Source: Ignavibacteria bacterium UBA2373 | Lineage (GTDB): Bacteria > Bacteroidota > Ignavibacteria > Kapaibacteriales > UBA961 | Direction: 5' to 3' | NCBI GenBank assembly: GCA_002344005.1 | Contig: DDTD01000024.1 | Span: forward strand, 1-25,418 | Length of the DNA stretch: 25,418 nucleotides | Shown here: positions 8,561-17,608 of the stretch, in pieces | Numbering within the stretch: position 1 is the first letter of the stretch | How the letters are laid out: each line of letters starts with the position of its first letter | The notes under the pieces: generated by a model | Seen by the model: only the letters and a program-made list of their open reading frames with translations | Databases searched by the model: none | What the model was told of the DNA's origin: nothing | Position numbers and translations under genes: made by a program

Positions 8561-11500
8561 TTATACCTCAATTAATGGTAATTCTTTTATTACGGCAAAT
8601 TGCACTTCCGGTGAACCATGTCTGAAACGTGGTTTTGCCGGATAATATGCCATTTGTGGCGGTACTTCGATAAAAATACCTTCTGCGACATCTTTACGTA
8701 CAAAAAATGAATTATATCCATTTGAATCACAGCCTATAAGTATATAGCCCCGCGATGACATTAATTTTGCTAATGCGGATAGCGATGCACCGTGATAATA
8801 GCCGCTTTTATGATAGTTCATACGATAAAATTCAGGATCATAAGGAACAGTCACAGAACGCTCAGGACCAAAAGTAGGATTATATTCCAAAATAACGACG
8901 CGCGGATGCAATACATTTAATTTTTCTAAAATCCAATAATCATTGCCGTCAATATCTAATGACATGACATCAATTTCTCCTGTGACACGATGGGAAATTA
9001 ATAATTCATTGATATTATCTGTTGTGACGAAACATTGTTCAACACGGACTTGTGGGCAATGTCTGTAAAAATGACGTGCATTGCGGACTTGCTGATCATC
9101 ACCATCCACAAGAAAACCTGACCATCCATGATTTATGGATAAATTGGCAGTATTACATTCATCCCCATTTCCGATACCTATTTCCATGAATTTTTTGTTC
9201 GTTGTACCGACACGAGATAAAATTCCCATTAATGTACCATCTTCACCGCTTTGCGAAAATATCTTAAACTCAAACTTACGCAACATTTCTATCTGTTGTT
9301 TTATATTCTGAATATATGCGGATGATGACTCAATATACGGCTGTATTGCTCGTGAAGCCATTGAAGCAGTATAAAGGACTTGTTCATTATGGGGTGCTAC
9401 TTTTAATTCACCAAACATCGCTATAAATGCCTCGCTCATTTTACCCGTTTTCCATAAACATAATGAACGCAGATATTGTAAATTAGGAATTTGCGGATAA
9501 TGTATGATGGCTTCATCTAATTCAGATAAGGCGGATTCGTGATTATTTTGCTGCATATATTGTACGGCATTGTTCATTAACTGAACTGCTTTATCACGTA
9601 AAATATCTTCCGGCTGTGTCGTTGCAGAAAATGGGGGAGTTCCTTCAAGTGTCATTGTTATTGCCTTTGCTGGAGTAAGTTCTTTTTTGTGGATAATGTC
9701 GTTTGTTTTTCGAACAAATGTATATGTAATGTCATAATAGTCATGCGAAAAATCTTCACTAATTACTAATGATGATTCGAGATGCCATCCTTCAGCTATA
9801 ATAAGTGACAGAAATTCTTGTTCATTAAATATTCGTTCTACTGTTTCAACATTATATGCTTTTTTCTTTAGTAATTGGGTGCTTGTTTTTTTGCAAATCG
9901 GTGTTCTGTGATAAATAAGAACGTTTCGGGCTACACGACTTGTTTCTTGGATATGTTTACCATAATCAATTTCATATAATATTGCACCGGATGAAAAGAC
10001 AATATCGAATGATGCCTTAGGAAAAGGTAAATTTTTTGCATCAGCTACAGTAAAAGAGCATTCTGGATAATAGTCTTTTGCCATAGCAATAAATGATTCA
10101 GAAATGTCTATGCCCGAATACTGAAAAGTCTTACCAAGTACATATTCCAACACTTCGGAATAATAGCCGCTTGAACAGCCTATTTCCAATAATGAAGAGC
10201 CGTTTTTAAGATGATATCGCATTGATTCAGCGGCAATGCTATAAACTCTTGATGGGGAACCTTTATATAATTCTTGTAATTCATTATGGACAAGTGCTCT
10301 TTGTCTAAGCGGGATATCAGGATTTTTCCATCCATTGAGTAATGAATCATCTAAATCTTTTGTATCAATGAAAGTGTGACCCGAAGAAACTTGAGAAATA
10401 GGGATATTGACTGCGGAAAAGTCCTCAGATTGATAACGAAGATGTCGCTTTAACCATTGCGATGTTTTATTCATACGCAAATGGTAACTGTGATCGCGTA
10501 AAGTTCTTTGTCTTCCTGCTTCGGCAATAATTTCTGCTTCTTCGGGATGCGAGGAATAATAGCGAACATATTCAGCACATTCTTCCGGTGTGGAATAAGT
10601 AATTATTTCTTTTCCTATGACAAATAAATCTTCAATATTACTTTTGTGGTCAGTAATAAGCAAAGCACCACACCCTGTTGCTTCAAATAATCGCATATTA
10701 TTGGCATAATCCTCAGCAAATGCTCCATGTCTATTGACCGTTATTTTCGATTGTTGCAAAGTCATAAACATATCCATTCCCCAAACTTCACCGTGGTGTT
10801 TTGCACGAATGGGGGAGGTAGGAGGTAATGATTCTGCTCCATAGCCCCAAAATTCACAGTCCGTTGATGTTGCCAATAGTTCTAATAAACGTAATGAGTT
10901 CGTGTGTATGGGCGAAATTCCTCCCACAAAACTGCATGTGACAGGACGAGTATGATATGGTATAATATCAGTAAACAGTGATGATTCAAATGCTAAGGGT
11001 TGATAATATGCCTTTATTCCCATTGCACGAAATCTTTCAACAAAATGCGGTAAAGAGGAAATGAGAATATCAAAGCCATGATAATAAGTTCCTTCAAATA
11101 AAGGACAAGCAATTTGACCTACAATTAATGCAACATAGGGGCGTATTGCTTCAATATATTCTTTTGTGGCAATTGATATATCGTGGAAATAAACAACTGA
11201 TGGTTTTTCTGCTCGTATTTGTGCAATGCTAATTTCCAATCCTGAAGTCGTATGTATATGATGTGCTTGTGCCCATAATGCTTGTATTGGTGCGGCATTG
11301 AGAATTAAATCTTGCGTTTTCCAACCATGCGAATGTAAATTTTTGGAATAAAAATCACTGTCGCCGAATCGAGATGCAATAAGTGAATCTTTTTGAATTT
11401 CAATAGGAGCATTGGAGAGATTCGGAAATTGTTTATAATGTTTTTCTAAAAATGCAGGATAATAAAGATGAAGAATAAGTGCATATACATCATTCTCTTT

Positions 11501-12370
11501 TTCTGTTTGTATAGTATGTGGCTGGTGAGTTACAGCACTACTCTTCACGGTATTATTATTGCTGCGTTTTCGTACTTCGACCGTAAACTCATGTTCCCAA
11601 TACAGCATTGTATTTATCAGATGTGATTTGAGATAAATTAATGCGGAAAATGCTTTCTCACGCTGTGTTTGCGGATTAACATGCATTTGCAATAAAATAT
11701 CATTGTCTAATCCTTGTAATTCTTCCGGAGTATATTCTGTGAATATTAATGTTCCATCAATATTTTCAACAAAATAGATATGATTTGATACTTTCCCTGT
11801 ATGAAGGAATAAATCTTTTCCTCGTGTCGGTGTTTCTATATATCCTCTTTTTGCAATTCTCATTAATTCTTTACAGGCTTTTTCGGGATTGTGCGTGTGT
11901 TCAAGAACATGAGAACAATAGACAAAATCGAATTCTTTATCGGCAAAGGGCATATTCTCGACATCACATTCATAAACAGGTTTGCCATCAAGATACTTAA
12001 ATGGAACACCTGCTCTTCCATATAAATCATCTTTTACCGCAAGATCAGCAAGATGGGTAGCAAAAGGAAAAGGTATATTCCCGCTGCCAATATCAAGTAC
12101 TTTTTCGTGGGGTTCAATACCAAAGTTAAAATGTCTGCCTTGATAGAGCCAATAACGAGAAGTTGTATCAGGTAATGACTGATACACATCATACAATTCG
12201 CTGAGTATCTCGACGGATTGATGGGGCACAATGCTCATAAGTTGTTCATACAAATCAAAGGCAGTAAAGAAATCTTTACTTTGAACAGCATTGCGGGCAT
12301 GACGCAGTATCACATCCGGTGTTGAACCGTCATAGCGTATAGGATTACGTTTGCCTCGATTTACAGTCAT
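8561..12370 (-). CDS. Giant chimera: methyltransferase, CgeB-like glycosyltransferase, methyltransferase, TPR, FkbM-like methyltransferase
   Basis: A 1269-residue protein, first gene of the operon, apparently cytosolic. Residues 30-70 are helical and TPR-like. Residues about 85-185 are a SAM methyltransferase (VLDIGSGNIPF at 91-101, VYCSHVLEHTHNPEKA as motif II). Residues about 295-640 are a GT-B-like glycosyltransferase of the CgeB/Glyco_trans_1_2 type (SFVGGISP at 480-487, NNMRLFEATGCGALLITD at 557-574). Residues about 720-830 hold a second SAM domain (SLLEIGCSSGYYSE at 726-739, FDIVFSSGAILYEID). Residues about 925-1000 form TPR-like helices, and residues about 1032-1225 an FkbM-like methyltransferase (FSQSGEDG, FMEIGIGNGDE at 1061-1071, DVMSLDIDGNDYW). 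Only a weak purine-rich ribosome site precedes the ATG. Such fusions suggest coupled chain extension and methylation or chain capping of a glycan. The domain calls are good; the reaction is inference. Confidence 0.88.
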   Translation of the reverse strand: MTVNRGKRNPIRYDGSTPDVILRHARNAVQSKDFFTAFDLYEQLMSIVPHQSVEILSELYDVYQSLPDTTSRYWLYQGRHFNFGIEPHEKVLDIGSGNIPFPFATHLADLAVKDDLYGRAGVPFKYLDGKPVYECDVENMPFADKEFDFVYCSHVLEHTHNPEKACKELMRIAKRGYIETPTRGKDLFLHTGKVSNHIYFVENIDGTLIFTEYTPEELQGLDNDILLQMHVNPQTQREKAFSALIYLKSHLINTMLYWEHEFTVEVRKRSNNNTVKSSAVTHQPHTIQTEKENDVYALILHLYYPAFLEKHYKQFPNLSNAPIEIQKDSLIASRFGDSDFYSKNLHSHGWKTQDLILNAAPIQALWAQAHHIHTTSGLEISIAQIRAEKPSVVYFHDISIATKEYIEAIRPYVALIVGQIACPLFEGTYYHGFDILISSLPHFVERFRAMGIKAYYQPLAFESSLFTDIIPYHTRPVTCSFVGGISPIHTNSLRLLELLATSTDCEFWGYGAESLPPTSPIRAKHHGEVWGMDMFMTLQQSKITVNRHGAFAEDYANNMRLFEATGCGALLITDHKSNIEDLFVIGKEIITYSTPEECAEYVRYYSSHPEEAEIIAEAGRQRTLRDHSYHLRMNKTSQWLKRHLRYQSEDFSAVNIPISQVSSGHTFIDTKDLDDSLLNGWKNPDIPLRQRALVHNELQELYKGSPSRVYSIAAESMRYHLKNGSSLLEIGCSSGYYSEVLEYVLGKTFQYSGIDISESFIAMAKDYYPECSFTVADAKNLPFPKASFDIVFSSGAILYEIDYGKHIQETSRVARNVLIYHRTPICKKTSTQLLKKKAYNVETVERIFNEQEFLSLIIAEGWHLESSLVISEDFSHDYYDITYTFVRKTNDIIHKKELTPAKAITMTLEGTPPFSATTQPEDILRDKAVQLMNNAVQYMQQNNHESALSELDEAIIHYPQIPNLQYLRSLCLWKTGKMSEAFIAMFGELKVAPHNEQVLYTASMASRAIQPYIESSSAYIQNIKQQIEMLRKFEFKIFSQSGEDGTLMGILSRVGTTNKKFMEIGIGNGDECNTANLSINHGWSGFLVDGDDQQVRNARHFYRHCPQVRVEQCFVTTDNINELLISHRVTGEIDVMSLDIDGNDYWILEKLNVLHPRVVILEYNPTFGPERSVTVPYDPEFYRMNYHKSGYYHGASLSALAKLMSSRGYILIGCDSNGYNSFFVRKDVAEGIFIEVPPQMAYYPAKPRFRHGSPEVQFAVIKELPLIEV

Positions 12371-12568
12371 TATCTCTATCCATCTTTAGTTCGTATGGTT
12401 ATTATTCACCATTACAGAGGTGATAGAGGTATAGTTGCAAACGATATGCCATTCATGGAATTGTAAGTATTCTATGAGTGTAATCTTGCCCGATTCTTTT
12501 GGGATATACCATTGTTTTGCATAGTTTTGAATCAGAATGTAACAATAATCAGTGTATAGTTTCTTCGG

Positions 12569-12597
12569 TTGCATTTGGGGTACAGAAATTATATAAC
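12569..12597 (+). promoter_or_regulatory. Candidate sigma70-like promoter
   Basis: TTGCAT (12569-12574) and TATAAC (12592-12597) are 17 nt apart, placing a start of transcription about 15 nt before the ATG at 12619. The -10 box matches 5 of 6 consensus bases and the -35 box only 3. It lies in the 248-bp divergent gap (12371-12618) between the glycan operon and the propeller-like gene. I saw no convincing promoter for the minus-strand operon in the same gap. Confidence 0.35.
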
Positions 12598-12618
12598 CTT
12601 TTTCTTGCACATATAGAT

Positions 12619-13869
12619 ATGAATAACACTAAGATTCTTTTACGATTATTATTCGGCATTGCTTCGTTTCTCCTTGCATTTGCGCCGGTTGTAGCATCGA
12701 ATAAATGCGGGGAAACACTTATACTTGATGGAAGCGAGCCGGTTGTTTCCTTTGGAGTTGATACTACACGTCATTGGTGGGCATTGACACAACCATTTTC
12801 AAATCAGACGCGTTTATGGGTGGATGGCGCAAAAACTGACGTATATCAAGAGTTAAAAACGCCAAATTTTTCTCCTGATGGCGAATCGTGGGCTACTTTC
12901 GGCTTAAATGTGAATGGTGTTTGGAATATTGTCTATAAAGATTCGGTTATTCCAATCATTGCTACCGAGCCGCGCGGTGTCTATTATGGTCGTAATGGTA
13001 ATCCTGCCATTGTCTATGCACAAGGAACTATGGAAATGATGCGATGGAAAGGTCAGGAAATTGCATTGCTGCAAAGAAGCGGTCCTATTGTTGTTGATTG
13101 TTATGGTAATTCATATATGTATGTCTCACAACGGTCGGGAGGCAAGGTCATAGTCACTTCTCGAGGCGATACACCCTTATACGATGATGTGAAAATTATT
13201 GGAATATGGCATGATGGCAGACCATTGTATGTGGCGGCAAATGGTTTGCAGTGGCGTGTGTATTTAGGAAATGAACCTCAATCACGGTATTATGATATGA
13301 TTTCGCAGTTTGCAATAAATCAAGAATGTACTATTGCGGCATTTGTCGGAAAACAAGGGCAAACATCAACGGCTGTTTTACTCAATGATGAGTATTATGA
13401 GCCGATAGAAAGTCAATCATATCTATCAATTGAAAATTTAACTCTGCATCCTTTAGCTCCTGTGTACGCATTTAATGCAATAAATCAGCAACAAATTCCC
13501 AAAATAGTTTTCAGTAGTACCGAATATGCCGCAGGCAAGGAAACAAGTAAACCCATGTTTACTTATAATGGCGAAGAATTACTTTTTCTTACTTTCGATA
13601 CAGATTTCGGTATCAGTATCAATGGAAAACGCTATGTTATTCAGCGTGGTATGGATTTAACAAATCCTTATTGCGTAAAACCTTATAGTAAAACAATGTG
13701 CTTTTCTTCGGGTGTGGCAATGGTAATGCTGAATTTAGAAAAAAATACTGCTTTTGCGGGGCTTATGGTTGACCAAACAAGCACACCGCGCTATAATCGT
13801 TTTAATGGTCGTTATGAATCCATCGGTAGAATAAATAATCGCCTCTATTTAATGCATTGTACGCCTTGA
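12619..13869 (+). CDS. Secreted protein of unknown function, probably beta-propeller
   Basis: A 416-residue protein with an N-terminal signal peptide (hydrophobic core LLRLLFGIASFLLAFAPVVAS, residues about 7-27, likely cut after VAS). The mature part is a series of short beta-rich repeats such as FSPDGESWATFGLN, NGVWNIVYKDS and DVKIIGIWHDGRPLYVA. These resemble PD40/WD-type blades of a TolB-like propeller; I could not align clean repeats, so the fold is tentative. Eight or so blades would fit the length. There is no C-terminal sorting domain, lipobox or further membrane segment, so it is probably periplasmic. The ATG at 12619 is chosen because the signal peptide starts there; an in-frame ATG 120 nt upstream would put unrelated residues in front. 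It has its own candidate promoter and converges on the CotH-type gene, with 2 nt between stop codons. Confidence 0.75.
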   Translation: MNNTKILLRLLFGIASFLLAFAPVVASNKCGETLILDGSEPVVSFGVDTTRHWWALTQPFSNQTRLWVDGAKTDVYQELKTPNFSPDGESWATFGLNVNGVWNIVYKDSVIPIIATEPRGVYYGRNGNPAIVYAQGTMEMMRWKGQEIALLQRSGPIVVDCYGNSYMYVSQRSGGKVIVTSRGDTPLYDDVKIIGIWHDGRPLYVAANGLQWRVYLGNEPQSRYYDMISQFAINQECTIAAFVGKQGQTSTAVLLNDEYYEPIESQSYLSIENLTLHPLAPVYAFNAINQQQIPKIVFSSTEYAAGKETSKPMFTYNGEELLFLTFDTDFGISINGKRYVIQRGMDLTNPYCVKPYSKTMCFSSGVAMVMLNLEKNTAFAGLMVDQTSTPRYNRFNGRYESIGRINNRLYLMHCTP

Positions 13870-13871
13870 GT

Positions 13872-16800
13872 TTACTGTATTATGGAAAAAGAACTTCTAT
13901 GAATAATTCGGAGTGTTGCCATTTCTTGTATAATTACATTGTATATACCGCTTGAAAGCCCTGTTAAAGGTATGGATGTTTGTGTACCAATATTATGAAT
14001 ACGTGTCAGTAGATTTCCATGAATAGAATAAAGTGAACATTGCAGTTTTTGCGGTGTATCGGTACAATGAATTTCAAGTACATTATTGTTTCTGTGAATT
14101 GAAATATTTGCATTATCTCCGATGTCTTGTACAAATAAACCCGGGGTATTCGGTCTGCCCGGTGTTCCACCATTATTCCCTGTTGCATGCCAATGTTCCG
14201 GTAAAGTATTATCCAAAACAGGCGATTGTAATTCCAATGATTGTCCTGTGCCATCGGCATTGCTGTCCCAAGGAGAAATAATACCATAGTGAACACTGTC
14301 AATGAGAAAATTCTCTGCATTAAAAAGCCGTACTTGATCGCCGCGTCCGAAACCAAAATCAAATTCCCCGATAATTTTTGTCGGTCGTGGATAATATTGT
14401 AAAAATTTTGTTGTGTCTTCCGCTATAATAATGTATTCTTGAGGGTTAATAATCGTATTCGGTGGAATAATAAATGAATGCGAATTGTCATTGTCACGCA
14501 GAATCCATGAACCGATATTATATGACTCATTGCCATAATTTGTTAATTCTATCCAGTCTTTCATATCTTTACTGTCGGCTGCTTTATACATGATTTCATT
14601 AATGACAATAGGGATGGCATTACCCATAGTTGTGGAATCTTGTACAAATTCGGCAATAATATTCATTGATTCTGTATCCGGTAACATTATCACATTTTTA
14701 TCTGTGGAAATAATCGAATCCCCTATGCGCCAGTGAAGGAATTTCCATTGCGGATGTTCAGTAATGGATAATGGTAAAGGAACATCTTGAAAAAAGACGG
14801 CTTGTTGCATTTGGGAGGTTGCTATACTTTTGCTTACTTTAATCGTTCCCGATGCATTGGGAGGGTGAACGGCAACAGATACAGAACATATTCCGCCAAG
14901 CCCAAAACGCTCAATGCTTTGTTGTCGGACAATATCTTGTCTAACTGTCGCAAATTCACGCAAGCGTTGTACTTCGTGGTTCCAATCACTTGTAATCATA
15001 TGCCACCTTTTTCTGTGGTCCTGCATTTCATTTTCGACTATTGACGTTAACGAATCAATAATGCGGATATAGTTCAGGGTAGAAAAATGTGTATTTAACT
15101 CATCTGAAAGAGTAAGTAAAAAAGAGTTTTTATATGTAGTATTGGAAAAAAACTTTCTCCATAATATTGTAGATGTCGGTGGATTTGACCAATTTAGTTT
15201 TTCCGGACTCAGTAAATGATACAATGTGTTATAATTATAATCCCAGATTGATGCTTGAGCTAAATCGGTATCATACAATATGAAGCGAAAAGGATTATGC
15301 CCTTTATTGTCATACCATAGTTTTACATTATTTCCCGGAAACTCTCTGTTTCCGATAAAAATTTGCAATGCCGTATAACGATAAAATTGAGCCATATCAA
15401 ACAAAGCAGAAAAACTATTAAAGATAGAATCAATTGTGAAGTTCGCATTTTCTAAGTTCTTAATCATTGTATTAAAAATCTTAGAGTTGCCATGTAGTGG
15501 ATTACCGTATATGCCAACTATTGAAAAATCTTCTTCATCTAACAAATAATTACTGGTGATATATTCATCACCCGAATTTTCTTGAATAGTATAGTGTCCC
15601 CAATATTGACCATTAATGTAAACTCGTGTTGGAGAAAATGCTTGATAATCAATACCTATATCTTTTGCAAGAGTTGCTGCAATATTGTCGCGCATAGAAA
15701 TAGACCACCAATCTTGCCCTCCATTTCTTAACATAAATTTATTATATTCACCCGATTTTCTATCATAGAGATTAGACTGTAAGGATGACCTACCATACTT
15801 GTTGCGAAAATCTATATCAAATGCTTTCTGTGGTAATTCACGTGAATAACTTCCCCGTAATGAACATCCCGCATTTTCATAAAATTCCCTTTTGTCTTTT
15901 TTAATGTATTCAATAGAAACAGGTATTTCGACATTGTTGTAAGCATTTGTTTTACCTGCCGAATCATAGAGAATACCTATGGAATCACCCCACCAAAGTT
16001 TATCGGGAGCTGTGAGAAATATGGTCGGATATTCTTTTTTGTCTTCAAAAATATAAGTATATGTCTGAACTTGGCTTGGAATCTGATTATCTTTATATTT
16101 CCGTAAGCGAATGGTCATTGTTTTGTTAATATACAAAGTAGAATCATGGGGTAAGATAGGTGATGTTTCATCAGGCACTTCATTATTTGCCGTAAATCGT
16201 ATAATATCATCCTTAGAATGTAATAATTCCGTTGTAAAAGGTGAGGTTTTTATCCCCGAATTTTCACTTAGCTCCGGCAATGAGCATATTGTATCTGCTT
16301 TGTGGGAATTTTTATAACCGGGTGTGGCGTAAAATAAAAACCCTTGGCGCAATAGTGAATCGCGTCCCCATGTCCGATTGCCCGGGATATCAGACCAAGA
16401 AAGAGTGTCAATGAGTTTACCGTCGGGATTCCACAGATATAGCTTTTCTTGGGAAGCAGATAATTGAAATGGAGCGTGAATTTCTTTGTTTTTACTTTGT
16501 GATGCCGGTTTATTTGTTTTAATATTTGCAATGAGTGGAAAACCATTCGGATATTCTTTATCATTGATACGTAACTCGCTATAATGTAATCGAAGCTCTT
16601 TACTATAGACATAATTTGTAGGCGCGATTGCGATACCGGCAAGAAATTCTTTTTGCGGAAATGGAAAATACAACGATTGTTCTTCTGCCCAATAATACCC
16701 GTCAGCAGAGGCTGCAAGACTAATTGTGTCCCCCTTTTTTTGAAGTTTTAGCCAACATTGCGGAAATTTAACTTCTGCCGGATAAGGATGCAATTTAAAA

Positions 16801-17360
16801 TGTAAACCATCAGCATTAGGATTTGTGCTTGGCTTTTGATGGATAATTGTCGTTTTATTACTGAGAGCAGCGATTCCGATATAGCGTGATGTTTCATACG
16901 TATTGTCCCGGAGTAAGAGCACGGCTTCTGTCGGTACGGAATCATGGTGAAGGGAGTTGATTCTTACGGTCATGGTAAAATCGCCGGACAGAGGCATATA
17001 TGCAAAGGTGTTACGTTCCCATGATGACCATCTGCCAATCCAAGCAGCATCACCAATTAATGTTGTGACGGGATGGGTATTCTTGTCTTGGGTACAAAAT
17101 ACCATTGCGGATTGCCCTTGATTCAAAACGGTATCGGGTAAGATATATGCTTTGTCAAAATTGTTTTTGTCAGAAATTCTCCATCCTTTAAGGTTAACTG
17201 TTGCCGAGATTGCTGTCAATTCTAACCAATCCGATGAAGCATGATTTCGGTCGAGAATGGTGCCATTTGCCGGAGAAATTTCTGTAACGATGACTTGTGC
17301 AGCCGCCCCACATATAGTCCATTGCAGTAAAAGTAAAGTGAAAAGAGTTGTTTTTATCAT
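13872..17360 (-). CDS. Secreted CotH-kinase and lamin-tail-domain protein with T9SS-like C-terminus
   Basis: A 1162-residue secreted protein. Signal peptide 1-21 (cut near GAAA-Q). Residues about 22-95 are a lamin-tail domain (IVTEISPANG, DWLELTA, LKGWRISD). About 105-265 is a lectin-like beta-sandwich resembling DUF1349/laminin-G. A short lamin-tail-like segment (WNPDGKLIDTLSWS) and a chitobiase-C-like region follow. About 440-810 is a CotH kinase domain: LRGSYSRELPQKAFDIDF, YINGQYWGHYTIQE, and ILYDTDLA (694-701) carrying the metal-binding acidic residues. CotH-type kinases phosphorylate proteins on the outside of cells. A second lamin-tail domain is at about 917-1045 (VINEIMY, DWIELTNYG, GSWILRDND), and about 1083-1162 looks like a T9SS type A sorting domain (SLYSIHGNLLTRI, LSSGIYNVII). 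The start at 17360 gives a clean signal peptide; an upstream ATG at 17390 does not. Confidence 0.9.
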   Translation of the reverse strand: MIKTTLFTLLLLQWTICGAAAQVIVTEISPANGTILDRNHASSDWLELTAISATVNLKGWRISDKNNFDKAYILPDTVLNQGQSAMVFCTQDKNTHPVTTLIGDAAWIGRWSSWERNTFAYMPLSGDFTMTVRINSLHHDSVPTEAVLLLRDNTYETSRYIGIAALSNKTTIIHQKPSTNPNADGLHFKLHPYPAEVKFPQCWLKLQKKGDTISLAASADGYYWAEEQSLYFPFPQKEFLAGIAIAPTNYVYSKELRLHYSELRINDKEYPNGFPLIANIKTNKPASQSKNKEIHAPFQLSASQEKLYLWNPDGKLIDTLSWSDIPGNRTWGRDSLLRQGFLFYATPGYKNSHKADTICSLPELSENSGIKTSPFTTELLHSKDDIIRFTANNEVPDETSPILPHDSTLYINKTMTIRLRKYKDNQIPSQVQTYTYIFEDKKEYPTIFLTAPDKLWWGDSIGILYDSAGKTNAYNNVEIPVSIEYIKKDKREFYENAGCSLRGSYSRELPQKAFDIDFRNKYGRSSLQSNLYDRKSGEYNKFMLRNGGQDWWSISMRDNIAATLAKDIGIDYQAFSPTRVYINGQYWGHYTIQENSGDEYITSNYLLDEEDFSIVGIYGNPLHGNSKIFNTMIKNLENANFTIDSIFNSFSALFDMAQFYRYTALQIFIGNREFPGNNVKLWYDNKGHNPFRFILYDTDLAQASIWDYNYNTLYHLLSPEKLNWSNPPTSTILWRKFFSNTTYKNSFLLTLSDELNTHFSTLNYIRIIDSLTSIVENEMQDHRKRWHMITSDWNHEVQRLREFATVRQDIVRQQSIERFGLGGICSVSVAVHPPNASGTIKVSKSIATSQMQQAVFFQDVPLPLSITEHPQWKFLHWRIGDSIISTDKNVIMLPDTESMNIIAEFVQDSTTMGNAIPIVINEIMYKAADSKDMKDWIELTNYGNESYNIGSWILRDNDNSHSFIIPPNTIINPQEYIIIAEDTTKFLQYYPRPTKIIGEFDFGFGRGDQVRLFNAENFLIDSVHYGIISPWDSNADGTGQSLELQSPVLDNTLPEHWHATGNNGGTPGRPNTPGLFVQDIGDNANISIHRNNNVLEIHCTDTPQKLQCSLYSIHGNLLTRIHNIGTQTSIPLTGLSSGIYNVIIQEMATLRIIHRSSFSIIQ

Positions 17361-17409
17361 AGTATTTTTTCTCTTAATCTGTTCATACACTATGTACCAT
17401 CAAAGCGTA

Positions 17410-17573
17410 ATTTTGTTCCAAAATCCGCATATCTTTTTCAAGCTTTCCGGAAAGCGCATGTTACAAATTTTGTTTTTTGGTGTTATTACATTGTTGTCTG
17501 TGCTTAATGAATGATGAAAGAGAAAAATAAGAATTTCATCAATAAAGACAAGCACATTGCATACAAATTTTGT
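17410..17573. promoter_or_regulatory. Palindrome-rich divergent regulatory region
   Basis: The 248-bp gap between the CotH-type gene (minus) and the redox operon (plus) holds several symmetric elements: ATTTTG-N3-CAAAAT (17410-17424), a perfect 14-bp palindrome GCTTTCCGGAAAGC (17442-17455), and an identical 12-mer TACAAATTTTGT at 17462-17473 and again at 17562-17573, exactly 100 bp apart. The core of the 12-mer (ACAAA-T-TTTGT) is itself symmetric. A TATACT at 17587-17592 could be a -10 box for the operon. These look like operator sites, but no regulator is encoded in the window. Confidence 0.35.
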
Positions 17574-17608
17574 AGTTTTGAAGTAATATACTACTTTTTT
17601 TGCGTCTT

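Noticed and set aside
16268..16717. 149-residue frame overlapping the CotH-type gene
   Set aside because: It lies on the same strand in another frame of a well-supported domain protein, with no motifs.
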